From: JBDWFY01 sp965275915
GTDB lineage: Bacteria; Pseudomonadota; Alphaproteobacteria; Rhizobiales; Stappiaceae
DNA: 64,000 nucleotides
Reading direction: 5' to 3'
Assembly: GCA_965275915.1 (NCBI GenBank)
Contig: CBDHYI010000007.1
Location: 1,984,001 to 2,048,000 of the forward strand
In this document: in pieces, positions 8,579 through 18,031 of the stretch
How positions within the stretch are numbered: position 1 is the stretch's first letter
How the letters are laid out: each line of letters opens with the position of its first letter
The notes under the pieces: model-generated
The model's input: only the letters and a program-made list of their open reading frames with translations
Told to the model about the DNA's origin: nothing
Database searches by the model: none
Program-made: the position numbers and the translations under genes

Positions 8579-9577
8579 TCATATATCTTCCCAGAAGTGG
8601 CAGGCGACGGAGTGCGCCTCGCCGAAAGTCTCAAGCTGTGGTCGTTTCTGACGGCAGAGGTCCCGCACATGCCGGCAACGCGGATTGAAGAAGCAACCGT
8701 CCGGTGGCGCCAGGGGAGAGGGGATCTCGCCTTCAATCGGGGCAAAGTCACGTTTTCGCTGATCCAGGCGCGGGGCTTCGGCCAAAAGGGCCCTCGTGTA
8801 GGGATGCCTCGGCGCAGCGAAAATTTCCTCGGTCGAAGCAGTTTCCACGATCCGGCCCAGATACATGATGGCAACGCGATCTGCGATGTGCTCGACGACG
8901 CTGAGGTCGTGGCTGATAAACAGGTAGGTCAGTCCGAACTCTTCACGCAGGTCCATGAAAAGGTTGATGACCTGCGCCTGAATCGAGACGTCAAGTGCGG
9001 CAATCGCCTCGTCACAGACAAGGAACCTGGGTTTAACGGCCAGCGCCCGCGCAATCCCGATGCGTTGACGCTGACCACCGGAAAACTGGTGTGCGTAGCG
9101 CCGTTTGAGCGACGGATCGAGCCCCACTTTCCGCATGATATCATCGACGTAATCCGACGCGTCCGAGCGTGAGACAATCCCGTGGACCTTCGGGGCTTCG
9201 CCGATAATGTCTTCAACCCGCATTCTGGGGTTCAGGCTGGCGAACGGATCCTGAAAGATCATTTGGACCGCAAGGGTTGCCGCTCTCTTGTCGACGTTCG
9301 ACATGGTCGCCACGTCGTCGCCCTGAAAGAGAAGCTGACCGGAACTGGGTGCATGAATGCCGGCGACCACACGCCCGAGAGTGGACTTGCCGCAGCCGGA
9401 CTCCCCGACCAGACCGAGCACTTCCCCCTCATGAATCTCAAGGTTGACCTCGTCCACCGCGTGAACGATTTCCTCACGCACGTCCGCTCCCAGTTTCCGG
9501 GCAATCTTTCCGGCGGCGTCGAGGCGTTTGGCGAAGCGTTTTGAAACGTCGCGGATTTCTACCAGCGGGGCGGTCAT
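8579..9577 (-). CDS. Dipeptide/oligopeptide ABC transporter ATP-binding protein (DppF/OppF type)
   Basis: A 332-residue ABC ATPase. Walker A is GESGCGKST (about residue 58), the signature is FSGGQRQRIGIARAL, and Walker B is FLVCDEAIAALD, followed by the OppC-domain tail with the cysteine cluster (CFFNPRC). Walker B carries Ala where PTSALD would have Pro-Thr/Ser, which is common in Dpp systems. Its ATG overlaps the stop of the preceding ATPase gene by four bases. It energises peptide import with the other ATPase. Confidence 0.93.
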   Translation of the reverse strand: MTAPLVEIRDVSKRFAKRLDAAGKIARKLGADVREEIVHAVDEVNLEIHEGEVLGLVGESGCGKSTLGRVVAGIHAPSSGQLLFQGDDVATMSNVDKRAATLAVQMIFQDPFASLNPRMRVEDIIGEAPKVHGIVSRSDASDYVDDIMRKVGLDPSLKRRYAHQFSGGQRQRIGIARALAVKPRFLVCDEAIAALDVSIQAQVINLFMDLREEFGLTYLFISHDLSVVEHIADRVAIMYLGRIVETASTEEIFAAPRHPYTRALLAEAPRLDQRKRDFAPIEGEIPSPLAPPDGCFFNPRCRHVRDLCRQKRPQLETFGEAHSVACHFWEDI

Positions 9578-10548
9578 TGCGCTGCCGCCTGTGATCGGGG
9601 GTGGTAACAGCGAAGTTCGCGGTCCGCCACACGTTCGATCGGAGGCGGAACTTTACAGACCGCGCTCGCAGAACCGCAGCGTGGCGAGAAGGCGCATCCT
9701 TCCGGCAAGGCCAGCATGTTCGGCGTCATGCCCTCGATCTGAAACAGCCGTTCCCCGCGGTTGTTTGCGGTCGGGACAGACCCCAGCAGGCCAACGGTGT
9801 AGGGATGGAGCGGGCGATCAATCACGTCGTCGGTCAAACCCTGCTCCACGATCCGGCCCGCATACATCACGGAGATCCGGTCGGCGAGGCCGGCGACGAC
9901 AGCCAGGTCGTGCGTGATCCAGATCATCGCGGTTCCCGTCTGCCGCGTCAGTTTCTGGGCTTCATAGATGATTTGTGCCTGAATGGTAACATCGAGAGCC
10001 GTCGTCGGTTCGTCGGCAATGATCAGGTCCGGTTTGTTCAGAAAAGCGATGGCAATTGAGACGCGCTGCCGCATGCCCCCGGACAACTGGTGCGGATAGG
10101 CGCGCAATCTTTCCTCCGGAGACGGGATACCGACCAGGCCGAGCGCATCCCTGCACCGCTCCCACGCGTCTTTTCTGGATATGCTTTCGTGCGCGAGGAT
10201 TGCTTCCATCATCTGGGTGTCGATGCGCAAAACCGGGTTGAGCGTCATCATCGGGTCCTGGAAAATCATCGAAATCCGGTTACCCCGGATTGACTTGAGT
10301 CGTTCCTCCGGCGCGTTGGCAATGTCATCGCCATTGAAGCGGATAGTGCCTTCCACGATTCTGCCGGGCGGATCGATAAGCCCGAGGATCGAGAATCCCA
10401 TGATCGATTTTCCGGATCCGGATTCACCGACAAGGCCCATGACCTCGCCTTTTCTGACCCTAAAGTCGACGCCATCCACGGCCTTGACGACACCTGCGTG
10501 GGTGAAGAAATGCGTCTTCAACCCGCTCACTTCCAGAACAGCGGTCAT
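9574..10548 (-). CDS. Dipeptide/oligopeptide ABC transporter ATP-binding protein (DppD/OppD type)
   Basis: A 324-residue ABC ATPase starting at MTAVLEVSGL, whose ATG overlaps the stop of the permease gene (ATGA). Walker A GESGSGKS, signature LSGGMRQRVSIAIAF, Walker B LIIADEPTTALD, and a C-terminal CAFSPRC region typical of peptide importers are all present. The frame stays open far upstream through the permease gene, but that part is out-of-frame shadow. It is the third gene of a tightly overlapping leftward permease-permease-ATPase-ATPase operon. Confidence 0.93.
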   Translation of the reverse strand: MTAVLEVSGLKTHFFTHAGVVKAVDGVDFRVRKGEVMGLVGESGSGKSIMGFSILGLIDPPGRIVEGTIRFNGDDIANAPEERLKSIRGNRISMIFQDPMMTLNPVLRIDTQMMEAILAHESISRKDAWERCRDALGLVGIPSPEERLRAYPHQLSGGMRQRVSIAIAFLNKPDLIIADEPTTALDVTIQAQIIYEAQKLTRQTGTAMIWITHDLAVVAGLADRISVMYAGRIVEQGLTDDVIDRPLHPYTVGLLGSVPTANNRGERLFQIEGMTPNMLALPEGCAFSPRCGSASAVCKVPPPIERVADRELRCYHPRSQAAAQ

Positions 10549-11462
10549 TTTTTCAGCCTCGGATTGAGAACATCGCGCAACTGGTCGCCAACCAGATTGA
10601 TCGAGGCGACAGTCAAGAGCAGCGCAATGCCGGGGAAGACCGAAATCCAGTATCTGCCCGAAAGCATATATTCGAAGCCGTTGGCGATCAGAACACCAAG
10701 CGATGGCTCTGTCTGCGGCAATCCGACACCAAGGAACGAGAGCGTTGCTTCGAGCGAAACCGCGTGCGCAGTCTGCACCGTGCCGACCACGATCAGCGGC
10801 GCCAGACAGTTGGGAAGAATATGTCTGAAGACAATCCTCATCCTTGAAAGGCCGAGACACTGGACCGCCTCGACATATTCCTTTCCGCGTTCGACCAGTG
10901 CGGTCGCCCGGACTGTGCGGGCATAGTAAGCCCATTGGGCGACGACGAGCGCAAGGATGATCTTGTCGACGCCCTTGCCGAGCGCAGCCACAAGCATCAG
11001 CGCGACCAGCGACGCGGGGAAGGAAAGCTGCAGATCGACGATACGCATGATGATGGCTTCCGTCCGGCCACCGACATAAGCGGCGATCAGCCCGACGGCC
11101 ATCCCGATGAAAAGGGCGATCACGCCCGAGGCCAGACCGACGGATATTGAAATTCTGAGCCCGTAGAGAATCGCCGAATAAAGGTCCCGTCCCGCTCCAT
11201 CGGAGCCCAGCCACATGGTGTAGCCCGCAAACGCCTTCGACCCCGGCGGCAGGCGACCGTCCAAAACGTCGACCTGGGCCAGGTCGTAGGGATTTTGCGG
11301 TGTGATCCAGGGCGCAAGAATTGCCAGGAGCACTATGATCAGGAGGACGACAAAGGCCGTCGCGGCGATGCGGCTTTCGAAAAACTCGGCCCGAAACCGT
11401 TGGAATGGGGTTTCCGCTTTGACCGCGTCCGGACCTGCAGACTGGATCGTGGTATCGGTCAT
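10545..11462 (-). CDS. Dipeptide/oligopeptide ABC transporter permease (DppC type)
   Basis: A 305-residue inner-membrane permease with about six hydrophobic segments and the EAA loop EYVEAVQCLGLSRMRIVFRH (about residues 200-220) that docks on the ATPases. The N-terminal cytoplasmic extension before the first membrane span and the OppC N-terminal region are typical of DppC. It overlaps both neighbours by four bases. Confidence 0.92.
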   Translation of the reverse strand: MTDTTIQSAGPDAVKAETPFQRFRAEFFESRIAATAFVVLLIIVLLAILAPWITPQNPYDLAQVDVLDGRLPPGSKAFAGYTMWLGSDGAGRDLYSAILYGLRISISVGLASGVIALFIGMAVGLIAAYVGGRTEAIIMRIVDLQLSFPASLVALMLVAALGKGVDKIILALVVAQWAYYARTVRATALVERGKEYVEAVQCLGLSRMRIVFRHILPNCLAPLIVVGTVQTAHAVSLEATLSFLGVGLPQTEPSLGVLIANGFEYMLSGRYWISVFPGIALLLTVASINLVGDQLRDVLNPRLKK

Positions 11463-12436
11463 GCGCCCTGATCCTGAAGGCGGACCCGCGGGTCCAGGAT
11501 TGAATAAAGAATGTCGACGACCAGATTGATCAGGACAAAAAACAGAACCATGATCATCAGGTAGGCCACGACCACCGGGCGATCCAGCTGCAGGATCGCA
11601 TCGATCAGGAGCTTGCCCATGCCGGGCCAGGCGAAAATCGATTCGGTCACGACGGAAAACCCGATAAGGCTGCCGAATTCCAGTCCCATCACCGTGACCA
11701 CCGGGATCATGATGTTCTTCATGACGTGCACGAAGATAATGCGGCCTGTCGAAATGCCCTTGGCGCGGGCATACTTGACATAGTCTTGGCCCATGGCTTC
11801 ACGGACACCGGCCCGGGTGAGGCGGATCGCGAGGGATATCTTCAAAAGCGAGAGGTTCAACGCCGGGAGGAAGATATGCCTGAGCCCGTCCCAGGTTGCC
11901 AGACTGGTTTCAATCCCGAAGACCGAAGCCGTATCGCCGCGTCCGGTAGATGGAAGCCATCCCAGTTCAACGGCGAACAGAAGTATCAGCATCAGGCCGA
12001 CCCAGAAAGTCGGCAGGGAAAAGCCGAGAATGGATCCCGCCATGATGCCTTTCGACACCGGGTTGTCCGGGTAGAGCCCTGAAAAAAGGCCCAGCGGAAT
12101 GCCGATAGCAATGGCAAGAAACAGTGCGCTGAAAGCCAGTTCCAGCGTCGCCGGCATGTGGTGCAGGATCAGCTTCAGGGCGGGCTCACCGAAGACGAAC
12201 GAGTCTCCCAGGTCGCCCTGTGCCGCTCCCTTCAGAAACAGGAAATACTGCTCCCACACCGGACGGTCGAGTCCGAGACGGCGGATCGCCGCTTCAATGT
12301 CAGCCTGGTCCGCGTCAGGGCTGACCAGCATGTAGATCGGGTCGCCGACAATGTTCACGCCGAAAAAGACGATGACCGACATGAGAAAGACGACAAAGAA
12401 CGCCTGCATCAGCCGCCGGATGACGAAAACAGTCAT
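11459..12436 (-). CDS. Dipeptide/oligopeptide ABC transporter permease (DppB type)
   Basis: A 325-residue permease with an N-terminal span (IRRLMQAFFVVFLMSVIVFF), the GDLGDSF periplasmic element seen in DppB proteins, and the EAA-type loop in GQDYVKYARAKGIS. It is the first membrane component after the binding-protein gene, separated from it by 61 bp that hold a perfect hairpin. Confidence 0.93.
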   Translation of the reverse strand: MTVFVIRRLMQAFFVVFLMSVIVFFGVNIVGDPIYMLVSPDADQADIEAAIRRLGLDRPVWEQYFLFLKGAAQGDLGDSFVFGEPALKLILHHMPATLELAFSALFLAIAIGIPLGLFSGLYPDNPVSKGIMAGSILGFSLPTFWVGLMLILLFAVELGWLPSTGRGDTASVFGIETSLATWDGLRHIFLPALNLSLLKISLAIRLTRAGVREAMGQDYVKYARAKGISTGRIIFVHVMKNIMIPVVTVMGLEFGSLIGFSVVTESIFAWPGMGKLLIDAILQLDRPVVVAYLMIMVLFFVLINLVVDILYSILDPRVRLQDQGA

Positions 12437-12461
12437 GGGTTTGTCTCGACTTAAGGAAGGA

Positions 12462-12487
12462 CCGGGCCGCTGAAGACAGCGGCCCGG
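12462..12487 (-). terminator. Intercistronic hairpin after the peptide-binding protein gene
   Basis: Perfect 11-bp arms (CCGGGCCGCTG and CAGCGGCCCGG) with an AAGA loop when read on the plus strand. It is between the binding-protein stop and the DppB start. There is no T run on the transcribed strand, so it is more likely an mRNA-stabilising or partial-termination hairpin. Confidence 0.7.
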
Positions 12488-12497
12488 AAGGGACTAC

Positions 12498-14075
12498 TCA
12501 TTCCTTCACGACACCCATCGCAAGGGTGTATTCGTCGGTCCGGGGAATATATTTCAGGCCTTTTTTCGCCGCCCATGTATTGACCTGGAAATGGGTCGGG
12601 ATGATCGCCACGTTTTCGATCGCCATTTCGGTGGATTTCGCCAAAAGGTCCTGGCGTTTCTCGTCATCCACGGTCCGCAGCGCTTCCTCGATCATCGCAT
12701 CGATCTCGGCATTGGAATGGCGGCCGCGGTTCGACGAACCAAAGCCCTTGTCCTTGTCATAGGTGTGAATCAGGGACTTCAAGGGCGACGATGCTTCTCC
12801 GGATCCGGCGCCCCAGCCGACAAGAATGAAGCTGAATTCGGGCAGGCCATCCGGGCTACCCCTGGATGCACGCCCGAAATAGACGGATCGAGGCATCGTT
12901 TCGACCGCTGTCTTTATGCCAACCCTTGTCAGCATTTGGCCGATTGCTTCGGCGATTTTCGCGTCGTTGATATAGCGGTCGTTCGGACCGTGAATGGTCA
13001 TTTGGAAACCATCCGCATATCCGGCCTCTTCCAGCAACGCCTTTGCCGCTTCCGGATCGTAGGCTTCGGGTTGTAACTTGCCTGAGACACCGAAGAAACC
13101 CTCCGGAAGCAGCTGCCCGGCCGGAAGGGCCACGCCTTCCATGACCCGGTCGACAATGGCATCCCGGTTGATTGCTTTTGAGATCGCCAAACGAACGCGT
13201 TTGTCCATCAGCGGATTTTTGATTTCGCTCCCGTCATTGCCTTTAACAAAGGGCGAATTTTCACGGAACTGGTCCATATGCAGGTAAATGACACGGTTCG
13301 AAACGCCCTGACTGAGCTGGATACCATCATTGGCCTCCAGAGTCTGGATGTCGGTCGTGGGAACGCCTGCGATCATGTCCACATCCCCGGCCAGCAAGGC
13401 CGCGACCCGGCTGGGGCCGGATTTGATCGGGCGGAATTCCACTTCACTCCAAGCAGGCGCTTCGCCCCAGTAGTCGTCGTTTCGAACGAGCGTGATGCTT
13501 TCACCGGGCTTGTAGCTTGAGAATTTGTACGGTCCGGTTCCGACGGCTGCCGCGCCCGCATTGAAGTCCTCTGTCGCTGCGTCGCAGCCTGCGCTGTCAG
13601 AAATGACCGGAATGGTCGAGATATCATTTGCCATCAGCGGATAGGGCGCTTCGGTGATGGCATGGACGGTGTAATCGTCGATTTTCTTGAAGGTCTTGCC
13701 CTTCAGGTATGTGCCGTAACCGGACGGGGAGTTGGGGACCTCCGGGGCACGCGCCATCGTACAGATCACATCGTCGGCGTTGAAATCGCTGCCGTCGTGA
13801 AACTTCACGCCTTCGCGCAGTTTGAATTCCCAGGTCAGGTCGTCAATCGGCTTCCAGGAAACGGCAAGCCCGGGTGACAGCCGCTGATTCTCATCCTGCG
13901 CGATCAGCCGGTCGAACACGTGAACCGACATCGCATTGTTCGGTCCCAGATTGTGAAAGTGGGGATCCATCGACGTCGGCTCGGATGCCAGGCCGATCGT
14001 CAGTTTTTCTGCGGAAGCCGCTCCGGTGAACAACGCCAATGCGCTTACCGCAACCGCGGCTGTAAGTATTCTCAT
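12498..14075 (-). CDS. Peptide ABC transporter substrate-binding protein (SBP family 5)
   Basis: A 525-residue periplasmic protein with a signal peptide (cleavage near GAASA, residue 22) and the family-5 extracellular solute-binding fold: LKEGVKFHDG-like segment LREGVKFHDGSDFNADDV, the YKPGESITLVRNDDYWG segment, and the MDKRVRLAISKAINRD helix. Members bind di- and oligopeptides, or opines and related compounds. It leads the leftward Dpp-type operon and diverges from a LysR gene that is the likely regulator. Confidence 0.92.
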   Translation of the reverse strand: MRILTAAVAVSALALFTGAASAEKLTIGLASEPTSMDPHFHNLGPNNAMSVHVFDRLIAQDENQRLSPGLAVSWKPIDDLTWEFKLREGVKFHDGSDFNADDVICTMARAPEVPNSPSGYGTYLKGKTFKKIDDYTVHAITEAPYPLMANDISTIPVISDSAGCDAATEDFNAGAAAVGTGPYKFSSYKPGESITLVRNDDYWGEAPAWSEVEFRPIKSGPSRVAALLAGDVDMIAGVPTTDIQTLEANDGIQLSQGVSNRVIYLHMDQFRENSPFVKGNDGSEIKNPLMDKRVRLAISKAINRDAIVDRVMEGVALPAGQLLPEGFFGVSGKLQPEAYDPEAAKALLEEAGYADGFQMTIHGPNDRYINDAKIAEAIGQMLTRVGIKTAVETMPRSVYFGRASRGSPDGLPEFSFILVGWGAGSGEASSPLKSLIHTYDKDKGFGSSNRGRHSNAEIDAMIEEALRTVDDEKRQDLLAKSTEMAIENVAIIPTHFQVNTWAAKKGLKYIPRTDEYTLAMGVVKE

Positions 14076-14180
14076 GACTATGTAACTCCCTCGGAAGCGC
14101 GGGTGTCCTTATCCGGACTTTTTGCCGCACAATAAAAAGGATGTTAGCTTGCAGAAAATTCATTGCCAACCGAAAAGTTA

Positions 14181-14194
14181 ATGCAACTTTGCAT
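14181..14194. promoter_or_regulatory. Candidate regulator site between the binding-protein and LysR genes
   Basis: ATGCA, four bases, TGCAT forms a short palindrome in the 172-bp divergent region, flanked by TTGC/GCAA elements. It could be part of the LysR site. It is short and may be chance. Confidence 0.25.
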
Positions 14195-14247
14195 AGGGCA
14201 ATTCAAGATGAAGGCTGGCTCCCTTCGCAGCGGAAAATCAAAAAACC

Positions 14248-15159
14248 ATGGCTGAGCACCGTCACAGACTGAGAGAAATGGAGGCCCTTCGTGCTCTGGT
14301 CACAACCGGCACCACCATCGGGGCGGCGCGCAGGCTGGGCGTGTCGCAGTCATCGATCAGCCGGGCCCTCGGACAACTGGAGCAGCGCGTCGGGCGAAAC
14401 CTGTTTCTGCGCAGCTCAGGCAGGATTGAACCCACGGCGGCCGCGCTCAGGCTGAACGAACAGCTGGATCCGCTCTTTGAAACGCTTGCGTTGATCGAGG
14501 GCGCGGAATGGGCCGCTGCGGACGAAGAACCGCTGCGGCTGATCGTGCCGCCGACGCTGGCGCATAATTTCATCATTTCGCGGGTGGCTGCCTTCTTGAA
14601 ACAGAACCCGGGCAAGCACCTGCAACTGGATATCCAGGCCACCGACGTTCTTGTCTCCGGCATTCTCGACCTGCGCTACGATCTCGGTCTGACCAGCGCC
14701 ATGATCCAGCGTTCGGGCGTTACTCTCATTCCCTGGCGCAGGTCCCAGGTCGTTTGCGCCATGCCGGGCGGGCATCCGCTTGAACAGAAGGATATTGTGA
14801 CACCTTCGGACCTTGAAGGTGTTGAGCTGATCGAGTTTCTGCGGCGTCTTGGGACACGGGCAATCACCGAACAGGTCTTTGCCCGCGCCGGCGTCCGGCC
14901 CCGCACGGTTGCCGAAACCGCGACCAACATGGCGGCGCTTGAGCTGGTCCGTGAGGGCCTGGGCATTACGCTGCTCAATCCTTTCCCGGTTCTGTCCGGG
15001 GGGATGACGGATATCTCGGTCAGGCCGTTTGACGCTCCAATTACCTATAACACCAGTTTCGTCCTGCCTTCCGGTCGTCAGCCCTCCGAACTTGCCCGGC
15101 AATTCATGGAATATGTCAAAGACACCACGCCGCCCGATGAATATTCGGAGACGGTCTAG
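14248..15159 (+). CDS. LysR-family transcriptional regulator
   Basis: A 303-residue LysR protein. The N-terminal helix-turn-helix reads TTIGAARRLGVSQSSISRALGQLE (residues about 21-45), and the effector domain follows. It is transcribed divergently from the peptide-uptake operon and is the probable activator of that operon. Its TAG stop codon is formed by the first bases of the inverted-repeat element downstream, so the original C-terminus may have been different. Confidence 0.9.
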   Translation: MAEHRHRLREMEALRALVTTGTTIGAARRLGVSQSSISRALGQLEQRVGRNLFLRSSGRIEPTAAALRLNEQLDPLFETLALIEGAEWAAADEEPLRLIVPPTLAHNFIISRVAAFLKQNPGKHLQLDIQATDVLVSGILDLRYDLGLTSAMIQRSGVTLIPWRRSQVVCAMPGGHPLEQKDIVTPSDLEGVELIEFLRRLGTRAITEQVFARAGVRPRTVAETATNMAALELVREGLGITLLNPFPVLSGGMTDISVRPFDAPITYNTSFVLPSGRQPSELARQFMEYVKDTTPPDEYSETV

Positions 15160-15460
15160 AGCGTGTCTTGTTTATGTTGGATCATTTGATGGCAGAAAAT
15201 CGGTTCATTCGGCAAGGCGTGTCCCGTCGCGCGATGCGGCGCATCGGGCAAGGGGCGCAACGATGTCCGATGAGCCGATTTCCCCCACCCGCGAAAGGAA
15301 GACACTGTTGATAGAAAATGCCGAATGGGCCGGGCCATTTTGCCCGCCGGCGTCGTTGGCCTGTGCTTGTGGTGGAGAAGCACAACGGCACACAGCCCGC
15401 CTAGCCGGCAATCAAAATGGCCTCGGTCAAATGATTCAACATAAACAAGACACGCTCTAG
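15156..15460. mobile_element. 305-bp MITE-like element with 33-bp inverted repeats
   Basis: The left arm (15156-15188) and right arm (15428-15460) are inverted copies of a 33-base sequence beginning CTAGAGCGTGTCTTGTTTAT and differ at one base. Both outer ends are CTAG. The interior has short hairpins (for example GATGC-GGC-GCATC at about 15234) and no convincing gene. The element fills the whole gap between two convergent genes and provides the stop codon of each. This structure matches non-autonomous transposon derivatives or the intergenic mosaic repeats known in rhizobia. No transposase with such ends is seen in the window. Confidence 0.7.
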
Positions 15461-16995
15461 CTGTGTCCGGCGTTTTTCCAGACGGTATCGGGATCCAGCG
15501 GAAAACTGGGGCGCGGTATGAACTCAAAAGGCCAGCGCTCAAGCACCGGGCTTGTCAGGCCGGCCGTGTCGATTTCGTAGACCTGTTCCGGCGCGAACCA
15601 GCGGGAAAACCCGGCGCGGAAGTGTCCGCGCGACTTGACGACGACACAACGCGCGTCGCCGACATCCAGTCCGAGCATGTGAAAGAAGACCGGATCGGCC
15701 GTTTGCGCCCGGTCGGAAATGACAACCACGCGGATCCCGTCAAGGTCCAGCGCGGCGCACGGACCCAGGTGAAGCTGACGCCCTTCTGTCATGCCCCGCT
15801 CGCCGACAACGTTGCCGTCGTGAAGGGCAAGGACTCTTGCCGGCGCGTCGAACGCACGGTCCCATTTTTCCCAGACCCCGTTGCCTGTCTTGCGGTTGAA
15901 CGTCGCGCCAAAGCTGGCTCCGACGCCAAGCCTGTGGGCTTCTTCCGCCAGGTCGGGATCGAAAAAGGAACCGTAAAGGACGTTGTCGGCACCGCTTGCC
16001 TTCAGCGCTGCAAGCAACTCCGTGGTTCGGCCCGAGCCGCCGCCGCCGGGATTGTCGCCGGCGTCGGAGAAAATCACCGGCGCATGTGCCTGATCGCGGG
16101 CAATCGCTACGGCGTCTTCAACAGAGGTCAGGTTACGCACAAAGCCTTTTCGCTTTTTCCAGGCACAATCGGCAATTTCAAAGGCCAGTCTGTCCGCGGC
16201 ATCCTGATCGTCACGTGCCGTCACAACGACGCTCAGTCCGTTATCGGGTGTATCGGAAAAGACGAAATTGCCGAACACCGAGACATTCAGAATGGTCCCG
16301 CCGAGTTCAGCCTGCCGTTGCTGTCCGAAGTTGATCAGCTCGCCGTAGGGCGCTTCAGCGGTCAGGAGGGTGACGGAGGCCGGAACGATGGGCGGTCTTC
16401 TGAGTGCGGTCCGCGGCCGCCGCCCGCCGGCAAGACACCGTCTGAGCGAAAAGGCTGCTTCTTCTCCGCGCTCGATCATGTCCACATGCGGATTCGTCCG
16501 ATATCCGATAACCAGGTCGCAGGACTTCACCATCTTGGGCGAAATGTTCGCGTGGAGGTCGAGTGTGCTGACGATGAGAGGCGCTGCGCCCACGGTCGCC
16601 CGGACGCGCGCCATAAGGTCACCGTCCGGATCGTGGCTGTGCTCGGCGACCATCGCCCCGTGGTTACAGATATAGACCGCGTCGAAAGGTCCGTCTTCGT
16701 TGAGCCGTCGGATGATGCCGTCGGTTATCTTGTCGAACACCTTGCGCTTGACCGGCCCCGCCGGATGGCTTGCCGCCAGGGTGCAGGGCACCGGCTGCCA
16801 CGGTCCTGTGGCATCCATTGTCCGGACAAAGGCTGCGAACTCGGCAGCCAGAGCGGGCGTCGGCGACCGCGCTTCTTCAAGCAGGCTGTCGCCTTCAAGC
16901 CCGGTCAGCGAGCGGAAGTCGTCTTCGGTCGCCGGGCGCGCGAACCGGTTCGATTCCAAAATCATGCCAAGCAAAGCAACCTTGGGTGTATCCAC
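15457..16995 (-). CDS. M81-family metallopeptidase (microcystinase MlrC-like)
   Basis: A 512-residue M81 peptidase. Typical segments include VALLGMILESNRF, NHGAMVAEHSHDPDGDLM, DLHANISPKMV with the metal-site D/H residues, YRTNPHVDMIERG, and SDAGDNPGGGGSG. A GTG at 16993-16995 has GGGAGG seven bases upstream and is the best start; an ATG five codons earlier overlaps that ribosome site. MlrC removes residues from linearised microcystin, but most homologues sit, as here, with peptide transporters and probably cleave other small peptides or amides. Its TAG stop is supplied by the right end of the inverted-repeat element. It diverges from the AstE-like gene 47 bp away. Confidence 0.88.
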   Translation of the reverse strand: MDTPKVALLGMILESNRFARPATEDDFRSLTGLEGDSLLEEARSPTPALAAEFAAFVRTMDATGPWQPVPCTLAASHPAGPVKRKVFDKITDGIIRRLNEDGPFDAVYICNHGAMVAEHSHDPDGDLMARVRATVGAAPLIVSTLDLHANISPKMVKSCDLVIGYRTNPHVDMIERGEEAAFSLRRCLAGGRRPRTALRRPPIVPASVTLLTAEAPYGELINFGQQRQAELGGTILNVSVFGNFVFSDTPDNGLSVVVTARDDQDAADRLAFEIADCAWKKRKGFVRNLTSVEDAVAIARDQAHAPVIFSDAGDNPGGGGSGRTTELLAALKASGADNVLYGSFFDPDLAEEAHRLGVGASFGATFNRKTGNGVWEKWDRAFDAPARVLALHDGNVVGERGMTEGRQLHLGPCAALDLDGIRVVVISDRAQTADPVFFHMLGLDVGDARCVVVKSRGHFRAGFSRWFAPEQVYEIDTAGLTSPVLERWPFEFIPRPSFPLDPDTVWKNAGHS

Positions 16996-17042
16996 CAGGT
17001 TCCCTCCCATATCCGGGTTTTTTGAAAGAGGAGCACGATCTC

Positions 17043-18002
17043 GTGACCGAAATCAACATTCCGAACGAATATCCGGTGGACCTGACGCCCCCCGATCTTT
17101 CGCCCTACAAAAACGGCAACACCGGCATCCCCTATCTTTGGCGGTTCGACAGTGGCAAGCCGGGTCCGAACGTCATGATCAGCGCGATCGTTCATGGTAA
17201 CGAGCCTTGCGGCGCCATCGCGCTTGACCGATTGCTGAAACGCGACACCAGGCCTGCCGCGGGCACTTTGACACTCGCTTTCATGAACATTGACGCCTAT
17301 GAGGCATTCGATCCGTCCGATCCGAACGCGACCAGATGGATCGAGGAAGACTTCAATCGCATCTGGGACAAGGAGGTGCTTGAGGGAGACCGCGACAGTG
17401 TCGAGTTGCGCCGGGCCCGGGAGATCCGGCCGGCATTGGCGGATATCGACTGTCTTCTGGACATCCACAGTATGCAACATCTCGCACCGCCCCTTATGAT
17501 GACCGGCCGCCACGCAAGGGCCAAGGCGCTGGCGGCAGCCGTCGGCGTCCCTGAAAGAGTCGTCGGGGATGCGGGCCATGCGGAAGGCCGGCGTATGCGC
17601 GACTACGGCGCGTTTGACGGTCCCAGCGCGCAGAAAACCGCTCTGTTGATCGAGTGCGGCCAGCACTGGCAGCCTGCTGCGGGTGACTTGGCAAAAAAAT
17701 CTGCAGCCCGGTTTCTGGTCGCAACAGGTGTGCTCACCTGCGACATCCTGAGGGAGTTTTCCGATGTTCCGCCGTCACAGTCCGTGTTCACGGTTGTCGA
17801 GGCAATCACTATTCAATCCGAGAAGTTTGTCTTTGCCCAGCCGTTCTCCGGTGGTGAGATCATTGCCAGGAAAGGCACACTGATTGGGCATGATGGCGAT
17901 CAACCCGTCGTTACACCGGAAGACGACATCATGCTTGTGATGCCGTCCAAACGCCTTTGGCGCGGACAGACGGCGGTGAGATTGGCGCGCCGCGATTCCT
18001 GA
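17043..18002 (+). CDS. Succinylglutamate desuccinylase/aspartoacylase-family deacylase
   Basis: A 319-residue zinc deacylase of the M14-related AstE/AspA family. The first zinc motif is VHGNEPCG (His and Glu), the third ligand is His in DIHSM, and the catalytic Glu is expected in LLIECGQHW. Start is GTG at 17043, which has AGAGGAG upstream; the open frame further upstream runs antisense to the M81 gene. These enzymes remove acyl groups from N-acyl amino acids. With the flanking M20 and M81 genes and the peptide importer it suggests breakdown of N-acylated amino acids or dipeptides. Confidence 0.87.
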   Translation: MTEINIPNEYPVDLTPPDLSPYKNGNTGIPYLWRFDSGKPGPNVMISAIVHGNEPCGAIALDRLLKRDTRPAAGTLTLAFMNIDAYEAFDPSDPNATRWIEEDFNRIWDKEVLEGDRDSVELRRAREIRPALADIDCLLDIHSMQHLAPPLMMTGRHARAKALAAAVGVPERVVGDAGHAEGRRMRDYGAFDGPSAQKTALLIECGQHWQPAAGDLAKKSAARFLVATGVLTCDILREFSDVPPSQSVFTVVEAITIQSEKFVFAQPFSGGEIIARKGTLIGHDGDQPVVTPEDDIMLVMPSKRLWRGQTAVRLARRDS

Positions 18003-18031
18003 AAAACGAAAGAGCTGGAGGCAGATCAGCC

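Noticed and set aside
9574..11214. A 546-residue version of the DppD-type ATPase
   Set aside because: The extra N-terminal part is an out-of-frame reading of the permease gene; the MTAVLEV start with ATGA overlap is better.
15463..17025. 520-codon frame on the plus strand
   Set aside because: It is the complement of the M81 peptidase gene; the minus strand has the family motifs.
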